Positions 26,612-34,909 of a DNA stretch of 64,000 nucleotides are shown one piece after another (position 1 is the stretch's first letter; every line of letters begins with the position of its first letter). The translations under genes and the position numbers were made by a program. Under the pieces are notes generated by a model. That model was not told the DNA's origin. It worked only from the letters and a program-made list of their open reading frames with translations, and searched no databases. Source of the DNA: Roseibium denhamense (GTDB lineage Bacteria; Pseudomonadota; Alphaproteobacteria; Rhizobiales; Stappiaceae); the NCBI RefSeq assembly GCF_009711415.1, contig NZ_SMLZ01000116.1:387488-451487 (forward strand), given 5' to 3'.

Positions 26612-27885
26612 CCGGTCCGGCACTGCTGAACGACTGCTTCCTGCACGATAAGGACCGTCTACGCCACCAGGAGGCCCTGGACATTCTCAAGAGCCGGGTC
26701 TCGCGGGTCACGGAAACCGAGATCGTCCGGCTTGAAGAGGCTTATGGGCGGATTGCTGCGCAGCCGCTCAAGGCACCCCGCAACATTCCACTGGCCGATA
26801 ACTCGGCGGTCGACGGCTATGCGTTCCGGCATGCCGATCATGAAGAAGCTGGCGGGTTTTTCCCATTGCAGAACCGTGTTTCTGCCGGACACCCGAGTGA
26901 GACCGCGCTTGCCCCCTGGGCCGCCATGCAGATCTTTACCGGCGCCGTCATGCCGGAAGGCGCTGACACGGTTGCCATGCAGGAAGACTGTGAACGGCAC
27001 ACGCAGGACGGCAGGGAGTTCGTGATCGTTCCGCAGGGGCTCAAGCCGGGCGCGAACTGCCGCAAGGCAGGTGAAGATGTGTCCGAAGGCACGGAGATCT
27101 TGTCGGAAAAAAGCTGGCTCCGGCCACAGGATCTTGCTGGAATTGCCTCAACGGGTACGGCCGAGCTGAGCGTTTTCAAGAAACTGCGCGTGGCCCTCGT
27201 CTCAACCGGGGACGAACTCCGCCGCCCCGGAAAACTGATAACCGTGGGCGATGTTTACGACAGCAACCATTTCCTCTTGCGCGGCCTAGCTCAATCCCTC
27301 CCCGTGGACATCGAAGACCTAGGGATCTTGAAGGACGACGGTGATTTGGTGGAAGCCATCTTGAGAGATGCAGCGGAACGCTTTGACGTCATCCTGACAA
27401 CGGGGGGCGCAAGCCGGGGCGAGGAAGACCACGTGCTTGCGGCACTCGACCGGCTGGGCCAACGTCACATGTGGCAGCTGGCGATCAAACCAGGCAGGCC
27501 CATGATGTTCGGACAAATTGGAAACTGCACCCTGCTGGGCCTTCCCGGAAACCCGGTCGCGGCCATGGTGTGTTTTCTGCTCTACGCCCGCCCCGTCATG
27601 AGCGTTCTTGCGGGTGGCCCGTTTCTCGAGCCGCAACGCTTTCAAATGCCCGCCGGTTTCGACGTGCCGAAGAAGAAGCCGGACCGCCGCGAGTTCTACC
27701 GCGGTTTTTTGAAAACAGAGGCGGGCGGCACGGTGACCGCTCACAAGTTCGAGCGGGATGGGTCGGGTCTGATATCCGGCCTTAGGGCCGCTGATGGATT
27801 AATCGAAATACCGGAAGAAACCGTCTCGGTCCGCAAGGGTGACACGGTTACGTTTCTCCCATTTTCAGGCATGGGCATCCTTTGA
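26608..27885 (+). CDS. moeA: Molybdopterin molybdotransferase MoeA
   Basis: A 425-residue enzyme that inserts molybdate into adenylylated molybdopterin. Domain motifs run in order: 'PLADNSAVDGYAFRHAD' near residue 60, 'MQIFTGAVMPEGADTVAMQE' near 110, 'KAGEDVSEGTEI', 'VALVSTGDELRRPGK' near 195, 'YDSNHFLLRGL', 'DVILTTGGASRGEEDHVLAA' and the 'LPGNPVAAMVCF' loop near 312. It ends the fdhD-mobA-mobB-moeA operon, which is translationally coupled throughout. The length is slightly above the family norm because of an N-terminal extension of about 15 residues. Confidence 0.94.
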   Translation: MTGPALLNDCFLHDKDRLRHQEALDILKSRVSRVTETEIVRLEEAYGRIAAQPLKAPRNIPLADNSAVDGYAFRHADHEEAGGFFPLQNRVSAGHPSETALAPWAAMQIFTGAVMPEGADTVAMQEDCERHTQDGREFVIVPQGLKPGANCRKAGEDVSEGTEILSEKSWLRPQDLAGIASTGTAELSVFKKLRVALVSTGDELRRPGKLITVGDVYDSNHFLLRGLAQSLPVDIEDLGILKDDGDLVEAILRDAAERFDVILTTGGASRGEEDHVLAALDRLGQRHMWQLAIKPGRPMMFGQIGNCTLLGLPGNPVAAMVCFLLYARPVMSVLAGGPFLEPQRFQMPAGFDVPKKKPDRREFYRGFLKTEAGGTVTAHKFERDGSGLISGLRAADGLIEIPEETVSVRKGDTVTFLPFSGMGIL

Positions 27886-27929
27886 CGCGCAACACGGCAG
27901 ACAACCCGCCGTGTTGCATCGTCTCAACG

Positions 27930-28928
27930 TCAGAACGTGTAGGGCCAATCCGCCGCCGCGAACCGGTAGCCATCTCCGTCCCGTGTTACGTATCCAAAGC
28001 CAGGGAACGGAATATGCATGCCCGCGAACAGAACCCGGTCGCTGGCCGCTTCGTCGAAAAACGCTTTCCGTGCGGCAACAGCCTGTGCGGGATCGATGTC
28101 GAAACCGATCGCCCATTCCGGCTTCGCGAACTGATAGACCGCTGCATGGAGGATGTCGCCAGCAATAATCAGCCGCTCGCCGTCGCTGTCGATCACATAT
28201 CCGGTGTGTCCCGGCGTATGGCCCGGCATCGCTTTCGCCGTGATCCCGGGCAGGATCTCCTTGTCGCCCTTGAACAGTGTTTCGGTTGAACTGTAGGCAT
28301 CAGCCGCCGCGCGTGCGCCCAGGAAGAACGGTTTGAACTGTTCCGGAGCCGCATTCATGTTGGCATCGTCATACCAGAAGGCCTTGTCGGTTTCGGGCAT
28401 GATCAATTCGGCATTCGGGAAGGCCTTTTGCCCGTCCGGCGTCAGGACACCAAACAGATGATCGGGATGAAGGTGCGTAATGAGGACCGCGTCAATTTGG
28501 TCGGGCGTCACACCTGCGGCGGTCAAGGCTTTGCCAAGATGACCAAGCGTCGGCCCCATCTTGTCGGACGTACCAGCGTCGATCAGAACCAGCTTGTCCC
28601 CGGTATTGACCAAATAGGCGCTGACCGGGCCGGTCAGATCGGTCCCTTCAACGAAGGCTGCCTCACGAAGTTTGGCCGCTTCCGCGTCATCCAGTCCGAC
28701 GAACAAATCCGGGCCCAGTTGCAAAAATCCATCGAGCAAAGCTGTCACTTCGAAGGAGCCAACCTTCCGGCGCAGCGCACCGGCCATGGGACTTCCGGCA
28801 AGCGGGGCTGCGGCGTTTGCGGTTCCCGCAGCAAGGGTGAGCTCGCCCAGGGCACCGACAGCCGTTCCTCCGGCAAGGGCTGCGCCAAAAAAGCCGCGGC
28901 GGCTCAGGCCAAGTGTTTCTAGGGTCAT
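27930..28928 (-). CDS. Tat-exported metallo-beta-lactamase-fold hydrolase
   Basis: A 332-residue MBL-fold protein. The N terminus is a twin-arginine signal ('LGLSRRGFFGAALAGGTAVG') with an Ala-rich end near 'TANAAAPLAG', so the folded, metal-loaded enzyme is likely exported to the periplasm. The zinc motif is 'VLITHLHPDHLFGVLTPDG' (H-x-H-x-D-H), with further ligands in 'AMPGHTPGHTGYVIDSDG' and 'IIAGDILHAAVYQFA'. The family covers lactonases, phosphodiesterases and similar hydrolases; the substrate is not known. It is divergent from a LysR gene 159 bases away, a common arrangement of regulator and target. Confidence 0.9.
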   Translation of the reverse strand: MTLETLGLSRRGFFGAALAGGTAVGALGELTLAAGTANAAAPLAGSPMAGALRRKVGSFEVTALLDGFLQLGPDLFVGLDDAEAAKLREAAFVEGTDLTGPVSAYLVNTGDKLVLIDAGTSDKMGPTLGHLGKALTAAGVTPDQIDAVLITHLHPDHLFGVLTPDGQKAFPNAELIMPETDKAFWYDDANMNAAPEQFKPFFLGARAAADAYSSTETLFKGDKEILPGITAKAMPGHTPGHTGYVIDSDGERLIIAGDILHAAVYQFAKPEWAIGFDIDPAQAVAARKAFFDEAASDRVLFAGMHIPFPGFGYVTRDGDGYRFAAADWPYTF

Positions 28929-29087
28929 TTGATTCTCCGGTCGTACTGAAATCGGTCAGAAAGCCTCCGGTGGGAGGCCATACGTCTATAGATCGATTTA
29001 TTATTCTGGATTTTGAAGAGGCCTATGATTTATATGAGATCTAATTTTTTCTTATGAATGATGCGCATCGCGCGCCTTGGAGATTAC

Positions 29088-30017
29088 ATGGACAAACTCA
29101 GCGCATTGACCAGCTTTGTGCAGGCAATCCGCCTTGGAAGTTTTTCGGCCGCCGCCTCTGATCTCGGGGTATCGCAGCCCGCAGTCAGCCAACAAGTGCG
29201 CGCCCTGGAGGAGGATATCGGGACCCGGCTCATCAACCGGACCACCCGGCGATTGTCCCTCACTGAGGCCGGAGAGCGCTATTACGCTTATGCGTGCGAC
29301 ATCGTCGAGCGTATCGCGGAGGCAGACCGGTCGGTCCAAAGCACAGACGCCCAAATGAGCGGCCGGTTGACCGTGAGCCTTCCCTACGGATTTGCCGAAA
29401 CGGTCCTTGCCGATTTCCTGATCGCGTTCAAGAGATCATATCCAGACATCTATTTCGACGTGCAGCTCTCGGACGCAATTGTCGACCTGCAAACAGAACG
29501 GGTCGACCTTGCGATCCGGATGGGAGTCATTCAGGACGACAAATTGATTGTCAAGAAACTCGGAGATGCTCAACGCTGTCTCGTTGCAGCCCCCGCTTAC
29601 CTGGACACGGCCGGCCGGCCAAACGAGCCAGCCGACCTTAAAGACAAGGATTTTCTTCTCTATCCCCATATGGCGGAAAAAGGCCTGTTGCCGCTTCATG
29701 GCAGCTGCGGACGGCACATCTCCGTTCCGGTCAAGCCGGTGATGGTCATCAACAATTCGGCAACGCTGCGCCACGCAGCGCTCGGCGGACTTGGCATTTG
29801 CCCGGCCCTGCGCTGGCTGGCCGAGCCCTATCTTCAGTCGGGAGAGCTGGAGATCGTTCTGGAGGACTGGATGTCGGACCCACATCCTGTCCACGCCATC
29901 TACCCGTCCAACCGGTTCATTCCCTTAAAGGTGCGCCGGTTCGTGGCTGATCTTGAGACTTATATGACCGCAAAAGGCGCTTTTTCGCGTACCACGACGG
30001 CCGTGGCGGCAGAGTAA
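29088..30017 (+). CDS. LysR-family transcriptional regulator
   Basis: A 309-residue LysR regulator. The N-terminal winged helix-turn-helix is 'MDKLSALTSFVQAIRLGSFS' then 'AAASDLGVSQPAVSQQVRAL' and 'EEDIGTRLINRTTRRLSLTE'. The effector domain follows, with 'GRLTVSLPYGFAETVLADFL'. The residue pattern resembles the group controlling nearby oxidoreductases or hydrolases. ATG29088 matches the family start; an upstream start at 29058 would add ten residues. Its probable target is the divergent MBL-fold gene, whose start lies 159 bases away across an AT-rich gap. Confidence 0.92.
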   Translation: MDKLSALTSFVQAIRLGSFSAAASDLGVSQPAVSQQVRALEEDIGTRLINRTTRRLSLTEAGERYYAYACDIVERIAEADRSVQSTDAQMSGRLTVSLPYGFAETVLADFLIAFKRSYPDIYFDVQLSDAIVDLQTERVDLAIRMGVIQDDKLIVKKLGDAQRCLVAAPAYLDTAGRPNEPADLKDKDFLLYPHMAEKGLLPLHGSCGRHISVPVKPVMVINNSATLRHAALGGLGICPALRWLAEPYLQSGELEIVLEDWMSDPHPVHAIYPSNRFIPLKVRRFVADLETYMTAKGAFSRTTTAVAAE

Positions 30018-30020
30018 GCT

Positions 30021-30668
30021 TCAGATCTCGTCTTCAGCTACGATCCAGGTTTCCTTCAAGGCGTCAGTGCGCCACTCGCGCCAGGCTTTCGTACCTGTCA
30101 TCGCGGCGCGGTACGTGGCGAAAACCGCGTGATCGGTGAGCGAATAGGTTTCAAACCGGCTGACGACTGGTGCGTACATGGCATCTGCGATTGTGAAGGA
30201 TCCAAACAAGAAAGGTCCCCCGGACGCCTCCAGGCATTCGGACCAGATGCTCAGGATACGCGCGACATCTGACTTCACCCTATCATTGACAGCCAGTGTT
30301 TCAACGGGCCGGCGCATGTTCATCGGGCAGGCTTGCCTGAGCGCGCCAAAGCCCGAGTGCATCTCAGCTGAAATGGCACGGGCATGCGCACGTGCGCTTC
30401 TATCCTCCGGCCAAAGGCCTTTGCCGGGAAAAACATCGGCCAGATATTCCAGAATCGCCAGGCTGTCCCAAACCGTCAGCTCGCCATGCTTGAGCACCGG
30501 CACCTTCATGCTCGGCGAAAAGTCGCGGAATTCCGGATTTCCGTTCTCAAAATCAAACGGGACAAGGACCTCTTCGAAGGGAATGTCCTTTTCAACAAGC
30601 GCAATCCAGGGTCTGAATGACCAGGAAGAATAGTTTTTGTTGCCAATAAAAAGCTTGAAGTCAGACAT
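30021..30668 (-). CDS. Glutathione S-transferase family protein
   Basis: A 215-residue GST. The N-terminal thioredoxin-like domain starts 'FKLFIGNKNYSSWSFRPWIA', in which a Ser of the 'NYSSWS' segment is the candidate thiolate-stabilising residue; the cis-Pro and glutathione-binding 'MKVPVLKHGELTVWDSLAIL' follow near residues 50-70. The all-helical C-terminal domain covers the rest ('MHSGFGALRQACPMNMRRP'). The start is set at the ATG giving this N terminus, eleven codons inside the open frame. It is tail-to-tail with the LysR gene (three bases between stops). The substrate is unknown. Confidence 0.9.
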   Translation of the reverse strand: MSDFKLFIGNKNYSSWSFRPWIALVEKDIPFEEVLVPFDFENGNPEFRDFSPSMKVPVLKHGELTVWDSLAILEYLADVFPGKGLWPEDRSARAHARAISAEMHSGFGALRQACPMNMRRPVETLAVNDRVKSDVARILSIWSECLEASGGPFLFGSFTIADAMYAPVVSRFETYSLTDHAVFATYRAAMTGTKAWREWRTDALKETWIVAEDEI

Positions 30669-31051
30669 CCATATCTCCTGATTGGATTGCAACTCGACCA
30701 CTGGCAGCGAGCCTTGTCTGCATCTGATTAGGGCCGTTTGATTTCTTCATCAAATTCAATCCTTTCATGAGAACCATTCAGATCGTGGATGGGTAAAGGC
30801 CCCCTACCGCTGAGGAAGGATCCCCAATTGCGCAGGGTCCTTGCCCGCTGGAAAATTCATCCTCTTCCATCGGCATATTTGTCATTCCCTTGCGGAACAC
30901 TCTGTTTGCCTGAAAAAAATGCATTACTGGCCTGTGATTTTTTCGCAGGCACGCTTGAAATTTGGTTCGGAATGTATGGAATAGTGCGGCCGGGCGAAAA
31001 GGCGGGACAAACCTGCCATAAGACCCAAACAAGATATTTAGGGGAATGAAT
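30669..31051. other. Intergenic region upstream of amino-acid ABC operon
   Basis: About 380 bases between the divergent GST and binding-protein genes. No credible coding sequence is seen. A TTGAAA followed about 15 bases later by TATGGAAT near 30957-30984 is a possible promoter, and the region ends in AGGGGA, the binding-protein ribosome-binding site. No operator palindrome stands out. Confidence 0.35.
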
Positions 31052-31828
31052 ATGCGTTTTGTGCGTATGGCTGCAGCTGCAGTCGCCGTTCTGGCTGCCG
31101 TGGGCGGTGCTCAGGCTAAAGACTGGTCCAAGGTCCGTATCGGCACCGAAGGCGCCTATCCTCCGTTCAACTCCCTGACCGCTGACGGTCAGCTGGTCGG
31201 TTTCGACATCGATATTGCAAATGCCCTTTGCGCGGAAATGAAGGTCGAGTGTGAATTCGTCACCTCTGATTGGGACGGCATCATTCCGGGCCTTCAGGCT
31301 GGCAAATTTGACGCCATCATCGCGTCCATGTCGATCACCGAAGAGCGTAAGCAAAAGGTCGATTTCACCAACAAATACTACAACACACCGCCGGCAATTG
31401 CCGTGCCGAAAGATTCGTCCATCGCCGGTACGTCCGCTGCCGATCTGGACGGTGTAGCCCTTGGTGCTCAGTCTTCCACGACACACTCCAACTACGCTGA
31501 AGAAAAACTCAGCGGTGCGGAACTGAAGCTCTACCCGACCCCGGATGAGTACAAGCTCGACATTTCAAGCGGCCGTATCGACGCTGTAATCGACGATGTC
31601 GTTGTGCTGTCCGATTGGCTGGCGACAGACGATGGCGCATGCTGCAAGCTGCTCGGTACCCTGACACCGGATCCGGTCATCAACGGTGAAGGCGCCGGTA
31701 TCGCGATCCGTAAGGAAGACGGCGAGCTGAAGGCCAAATTCAACGAAGCCATCGCGGCCATCCTCGCCAACGGAAAGTACAAGGAAATCAACGACAAGTA
31801 CTTCTCGTTCGACGTTTACGGCGGCTGA
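31052..31828 (+). CDS. Polar amino-acid ABC transporter substrate-binding protein
   Basis: A 258-residue periplasmic binding protein of the HisJ/ArgT cluster. A signal peptide of about 23 residues ends 'GGAQAKDW'. The mature part has 'RIGTEGAYPPFNSLTADGQL', 'VGFDIDIANALCAEM' and 'IIASMSITEERKQKVDFTNK', the standard ligand-site motifs for polar (often basic) amino acids. ATG31052 has AGGGGA at good spacing, unlike ATG31046. It begins an operon with two permease genes. The ligand (arginine, histidine, lysine, ornithine or an opine) cannot be fixed from the sequence. Confidence 0.92.
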   Translation: MRFVRMAAAAVAVLAAVGGAQAKDWSKVRIGTEGAYPPFNSLTADGQLVGFDIDIANALCAEMKVECEFVTSDWDGIIPGLQAGKFDAIIASMSITEERKQKVDFTNKYYNTPPAIAVPKDSSIAGTSAADLDGVALGAQSSTTHSNYAEEKLSGAELKLYPTPDEYKLDISSGRIDAVIDDVVVLSDWLATDDGACCKLLGTLTPDPVINGEGAGIAIRKEDGELKAKFNEAIAAILANGKYKEINDKYFSFDVYGG

Positions 31829-31960
31829 TTTTTCCGTTTGCTGAACAAGGCATGGCACGGTCTCCGTGCCGTGCCGCATGTGTAAAACCGAAAGGTTTTG
31901 CCATCCGGCCTGAGGGGCGGCCGGGAAAACAACAACAAGAACAGAAAGACGCGCCAGCTT

Positions 31961-32674
31961 ATGAATGAAGCTTTGACGCTACTCTCTTTCGGGGAAATGG
32001 GCTGGGGCGATACGATTGCCTGGGGCGTGTTCATCACCGTGACCCTGGCCCTAGCGACACTGCCATTTGGTCTCGTGCTGGGCTTTATCATCGCGCTTGC
32101 GAAAAAGTCCGAAGAGCCGAGCCTCAGAATGGCGGCGAATGTCTACACCACGATTTTCCGGGGCCTGCCCGAACTTCTGACGCTTTTCCTCGTGTATTTC
32201 GGCATCTCGATCGCGATCCGGAACGGTCTTCAGCTTCTTGGATACGACATCTATATCGAGGTCAATTCATTCGTTGCCGGCATGGCAGCGCTTGCCCTGG
32301 TGTTTTCGTCTTATGCATCGGAGGCTTTTCTCTCTGCCTTCCGCGGCATTCCTCAGGGGCAATATGAAGGTGGCTACGCGCTTGGCCTGACACGGTTCAA
32401 GACCCTGCGTCTCGTTATCTTTCCGCAACTGGTCCGTCTCGCCCTGCCCGCGCTCGGCAATCTCTGGCTGATCCTCCTGAAGGAAACATCGCTTGTTTCC
32501 GTCATAGGGCTTTCCGACCTGGTGCGTGAAGCTGGCATTGCCGCCCGTGTCACGAAGGAACCCTTCCTGTTCTTCGGCGTTGCCTGCCTGATTTATCTCG
32601 TGCTGGCAATGATCTCCTCCGGTGGCCTGACCGCGATTGAACGCTGGTCGAAACGGGGAGATGCAACACGATGA
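31961..32674 (+). CDS. Amino-acid ABC transporter permease (HisQ-like)
   Basis: A permease of about 237 residues with five or six helices. The conserved EAA loop is seen in 'FRGIPQGQYEGGYALGLTRF', with 'TIFRGLPELLTLFLVYFG' in the HisMQ-type N-terminal region. The frame is open 21 codons further upstream, but those residues are polar, so ATG31961 is used although its ribosome-binding site is weak. Its end overlaps the next permease by four bases. It should pair with that protein to form the membrane channel. Confidence 0.9.
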   Translation: MNEALTLLSFGEMGWGDTIAWGVFITVTLALATLPFGLVLGFIIALAKKSEEPSLRMAANVYTTIFRGLPELLTLFLVYFGISIAIRNGLQLLGYDIYIEVNSFVAGMAALALVFSSYASEAFLSAFRGIPQGQYEGGYALGLTRFKTLRLVIFPQLVRLALPALGNLWLILLKETSLVSVIGLSDLVREAGIAARVTKEPFLFFGVACLIYLVLAMISSGGLTAIERWSKRGDATR

Positions 32675-33498
32675 TTGCCGCAAACCCCGAAACAAGCGCA
32701 CAGCGCCCGCCTGCAGCTCCCAAGAAGTGGACCAATGCCCGAATTGCAGGCCATGTTCTCATGGCCCTGTGGATCGTCTCCGGCGCTTATCTGGTCTATT
32801 TTCTGGCCTCGAATATCGTCAGTCCGTTCTTTCAAAAATACTGGCCGGAATATATCGATGGCTTCATAGTCACCGTTCAGATCGTGAGCTTGTCGCTGTT
32901 GATCGGCGCCCTGCTCTCGATCCCGATTGCCGCCGCCCGGGCCTCGTCCTGGAAGATCTTCAATTGGCCGGCCTACGGCTATGTCTATTTCTTCCGCGGA
33001 ACGCCTCTGCTTGCGCAGACTTTCCTGATTTATTACGGCGCTGGCTCCTTCCGGGCCGAACTGGAGGCCGTTGGCCTTTGGACCTTTTTCCGCGAAGCCT
33101 GGTACTGCGTGATCTTCGCGTTTTCCATGAACACGGCGGCCTATCAGGCCGAAATCTTGCGCGGGGCGATTGAGAACGTACCGAAGGGTCAATGGGAAGG
33201 CGCGGCTGCCCTTGGCATTTCCAAACCGGTCGCCTTTTTTAAAGTGATCCTCCCACAGGCCATGATGGTGGCGCTCCGTCCCTATGGCAACGAGATCATC
33301 CTGATGATCAAGGGCTCGGCCATCGCATCCATCGTCACGATCTACGATCTCATGGGCGAAACGCGCCGTGCCTATTCGCGCTCCTACGATTTCCAGGCCT
33401 ACATCTGGGCGGCGGTCGCCTATCTGATGATCGTGGAGACCCTGCGCCGGATCTGGGACAAGATCGAAGAGCGGCTCACCCGCCATTTGAAGAGGTAA
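32671..33498 (+). CDS. Amino-acid ABC transporter permease (HisM-like)
   Basis: A 275-residue permease, the second membrane subunit. 'YVYFFRGTPLLAQTFLIYYG' is the HisMQ signature and 'IENVPKGQWEGAAALGISKP' the EAA loop that contacts the ATPase. Start and previous stop overlap (ATGA), so the two are coupled. About 45 N-terminal residues precede the first helix, longer than in E. coli HisM. No ATP-binding subunit follows: the next gene is a PLP enzyme, so the ATPase must come from elsewhere in the genome. Confidence 0.92.
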   Translation: MIAANPETSAQRPPAAPKKWTNARIAGHVLMALWIVSGAYLVYFLASNIVSPFFQKYWPEYIDGFIVTVQIVSLSLLIGALLSIPIAAARASSWKIFNWPAYGYVYFFRGTPLLAQTFLIYYGAGSFRAELEAVGLWTFFREAWYCVIFAFSMNTAAYQAEILRGAIENVPKGQWEGAAALGISKPVAFFKVILPQAMMVALRPYGNEIILMIKGSAIASIVTIYDLMGETRRAYSRSYDFQAYIWAAVAYLMIVETLRRIWDKIEERLTRHLKR

Positions 33499-33510
33499 GG
33501 ACCTGAACTT

Positions 33511-33532
33511 CCGGTGCCGGACCCGGCACCGG
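33511..33532 (+). terminator. Hairpin after ABC permease operon
   Basis: CCGGTGCCG and CGGCACCGG form a perfect nine-base stem twelve bases after the second permease stop. The following bases (AGATCATTC) are only mildly T-rich, so termination may be partial. Confidence 0.55.
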
Positions 33533-33560
33533 AGATCATTCATCCGGCGCTCCCAGCCGT

Positions 33561-33605
33561 CTCTCATCCTATGTCTCCTTGCGGAGGGGTCCTGTGGGAT
33601 GAGAG
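33561..33605 (+). promoter_or_regulatory. Stem-loop leader element before PLP-enzyme gene
   Basis: CTCTCATCC at 33561-33569 pairs exactly with GGATGAGAG at 33597-33605, and an inner CTCC/GGAG stem with a TTGC loop lies inside. It sits 54 bases before the start of the Cys/Met PLP enzyme. It does not match the SAM-II riboswitch as I know it; the function is unknown. Confidence 0.4.
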
Positions 33606-33658
33606 AAAACCGGAATTCATATCGAAACGCCCCCTCATAATCTTTCAGCGTTGGTCCC

Positions 33659-34825
33659 ATGACAAAATCCCCTTTCAAGATCTCCGGCCTTCATTCAGAC
33701 AGCCTGCTGGCCCATGGCGGCGGCGGGTTTGATGCGGCAACAGGGGCCGTTGTCCCGCCGATTCCGGTTGCAACGACATTCGTACGGGACGAGGCTTATG
33801 AACTCGTCAGCTCCAGCCACCTTTACAGCCGGGATGACAATGATCTTTTCCGCAAGACCGAGGGCCTGATTGCGCAGCTGGAAGGCGGTGCGGAAAGCCG
33901 CTTGTTCGCCTCCGGCATGGCCGCTGTTGCTGCGGTTGCCCGCTGTGTGAAACCAGGCGGCACGCTTCTGGTCCAAAGCGGGATCTATTGGGGCACCACG
34001 CTGTTCCTGCGCAAACTCTGCGCCCGCACCAACATTGCCCTGATCGAGGCCGATGCCACGGATCCATCGGCTTTTTCCGACGAGTTGTCGGTGACGAAGC
34101 CGGACCTGGTCTGGCTGGAAGTGCCAAGCAATCCGTTTCTGGATGTTGCGGATATCCAGGAGATTGCAAAGCTTTGCCAAGGGGCCGGGGCACTGCTCGC
34201 GGTCGATGCAACGGCAGCCACACCGCTTGTTCTAAAGCCCCTGGCGCTCGGGGCGGATCTCGTGATGCATTCTGCGACAAAGGCCCTGAACGGCCACTCG
34301 GATGTTCTGGGCGGTGTCGTGACCACCAAAGATCCTGATAGCGAAGCCTGGGCGTTTCTGACCGAAGAACGCAAACTCGGCGGCGCGGTCATGGGATCCT
34401 TTGAAGCTTGGCTTCTGTTACGGGGCCTGCGCACGCTGAGCCTGCGCGTGGAACGCATGAATACAAATACGCAAAAACTTGCGGAGCACCTGAAGGGCCA
34501 TGCAGCCATCGCCGAGGTGCTCTATCCGGGGCTTGAGAGCCACTCCCAGCACACCCTCGCAAAGTCCATGATGACCGGCGGTTTCGGCTCGCTCATGTCG
34601 ATCCGGATCAAGGGGGGCAGGAAGGTGGCCATGAGAACCGTCGGTGCCCTGGACCTGTTTCAAAGGGCAACCTCTCTTGGCGGTGTGGAGAGCCTTGTCG
34701 AGCATCGCCAGACAATTGAGGGCGATGCGTCAGGCATTCCAGATGATCTGCTGCGGCTGTCCATCGGCATTGAACATATCAGCGATCTCATTGCCGACCT
34801 TGATCAAGCGCTCGGCGGCCTATAA
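33659..34825 (+). CDS. Cys/Met-metabolism PLP-dependent enzyme (cystathionine gamma-synthase / beta-lyase type)
   Basis: A 388-residue PLP enzyme of the trans-sulfuration family. The cofactor lysine is Lys208 in 'LVMHSATKALNGHSDVLGG'; other signatures are 'YSRDDNDLFRKTEGLIAQLE', 'LFASGMAAVAAVARCVKPG', 'VWLEVPSNPFLDVADI' and 'LSIGIEHISDLIADLDQALG'. The exact reaction (cystathionine gamma-synthase, gamma-lyase, beta-lyase or methionine gamma-lyase) is not decided by these motifs. It lies between an amino-acid importer and a LysE exporter on the same strand, suggesting handling of a sulfur amino acid taken up by the importer. The leader carries a stem-loop. Confidence 0.85.
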   Translation: MTKSPFKISGLHSDSLLAHGGGGFDAATGAVVPPIPVATTFVRDEAYELVSSSHLYSRDDNDLFRKTEGLIAQLEGGAESRLFASGMAAVAAVARCVKPGGTLLVQSGIYWGTTLFLRKLCARTNIALIEADATDPSAFSDELSVTKPDLVWLEVPSNPFLDVADIQEIAKLCQGAGALLAVDATAATPLVLKPLALGADLVMHSATKALNGHSDVLGGVVTTKDPDSEAWAFLTEERKLGGAVMGSFEAWLLLRGLRTLSLRVERMNTNTQKLAEHLKGHAAIAEVLYPGLESHSQHTLAKSMMTGGFGSLMSIRIKGGRKVAMRTVGALDLFQRATSLGGVESLVEHRQTIEGDASGIPDDLLRLSIGIEHISDLIADLDQALGGL

Positions 34826-34909
34826 CCGGAAAGGACGGGCTGTGGCCGGACGGTAGCTTCGCTCCGGTCTTCCGGCAGGCCGGGACGGGTTCAGGAGGGA
34901 GACGGCAGA

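Noticed and set aside
33541..33658. SAM-II riboswitch before the Cys/Met PLP-enzyme gene
   Set aside because: The stem-loop does not show the SAM-II pseudoknot pattern as I know it; I record only a hairpin.
32593..33678. Long minus-strand frame (361 codons) opposite the second ABC permease
   Set aside because: Antisense shadow of the permease gene; no domain and no ribosome-binding site.
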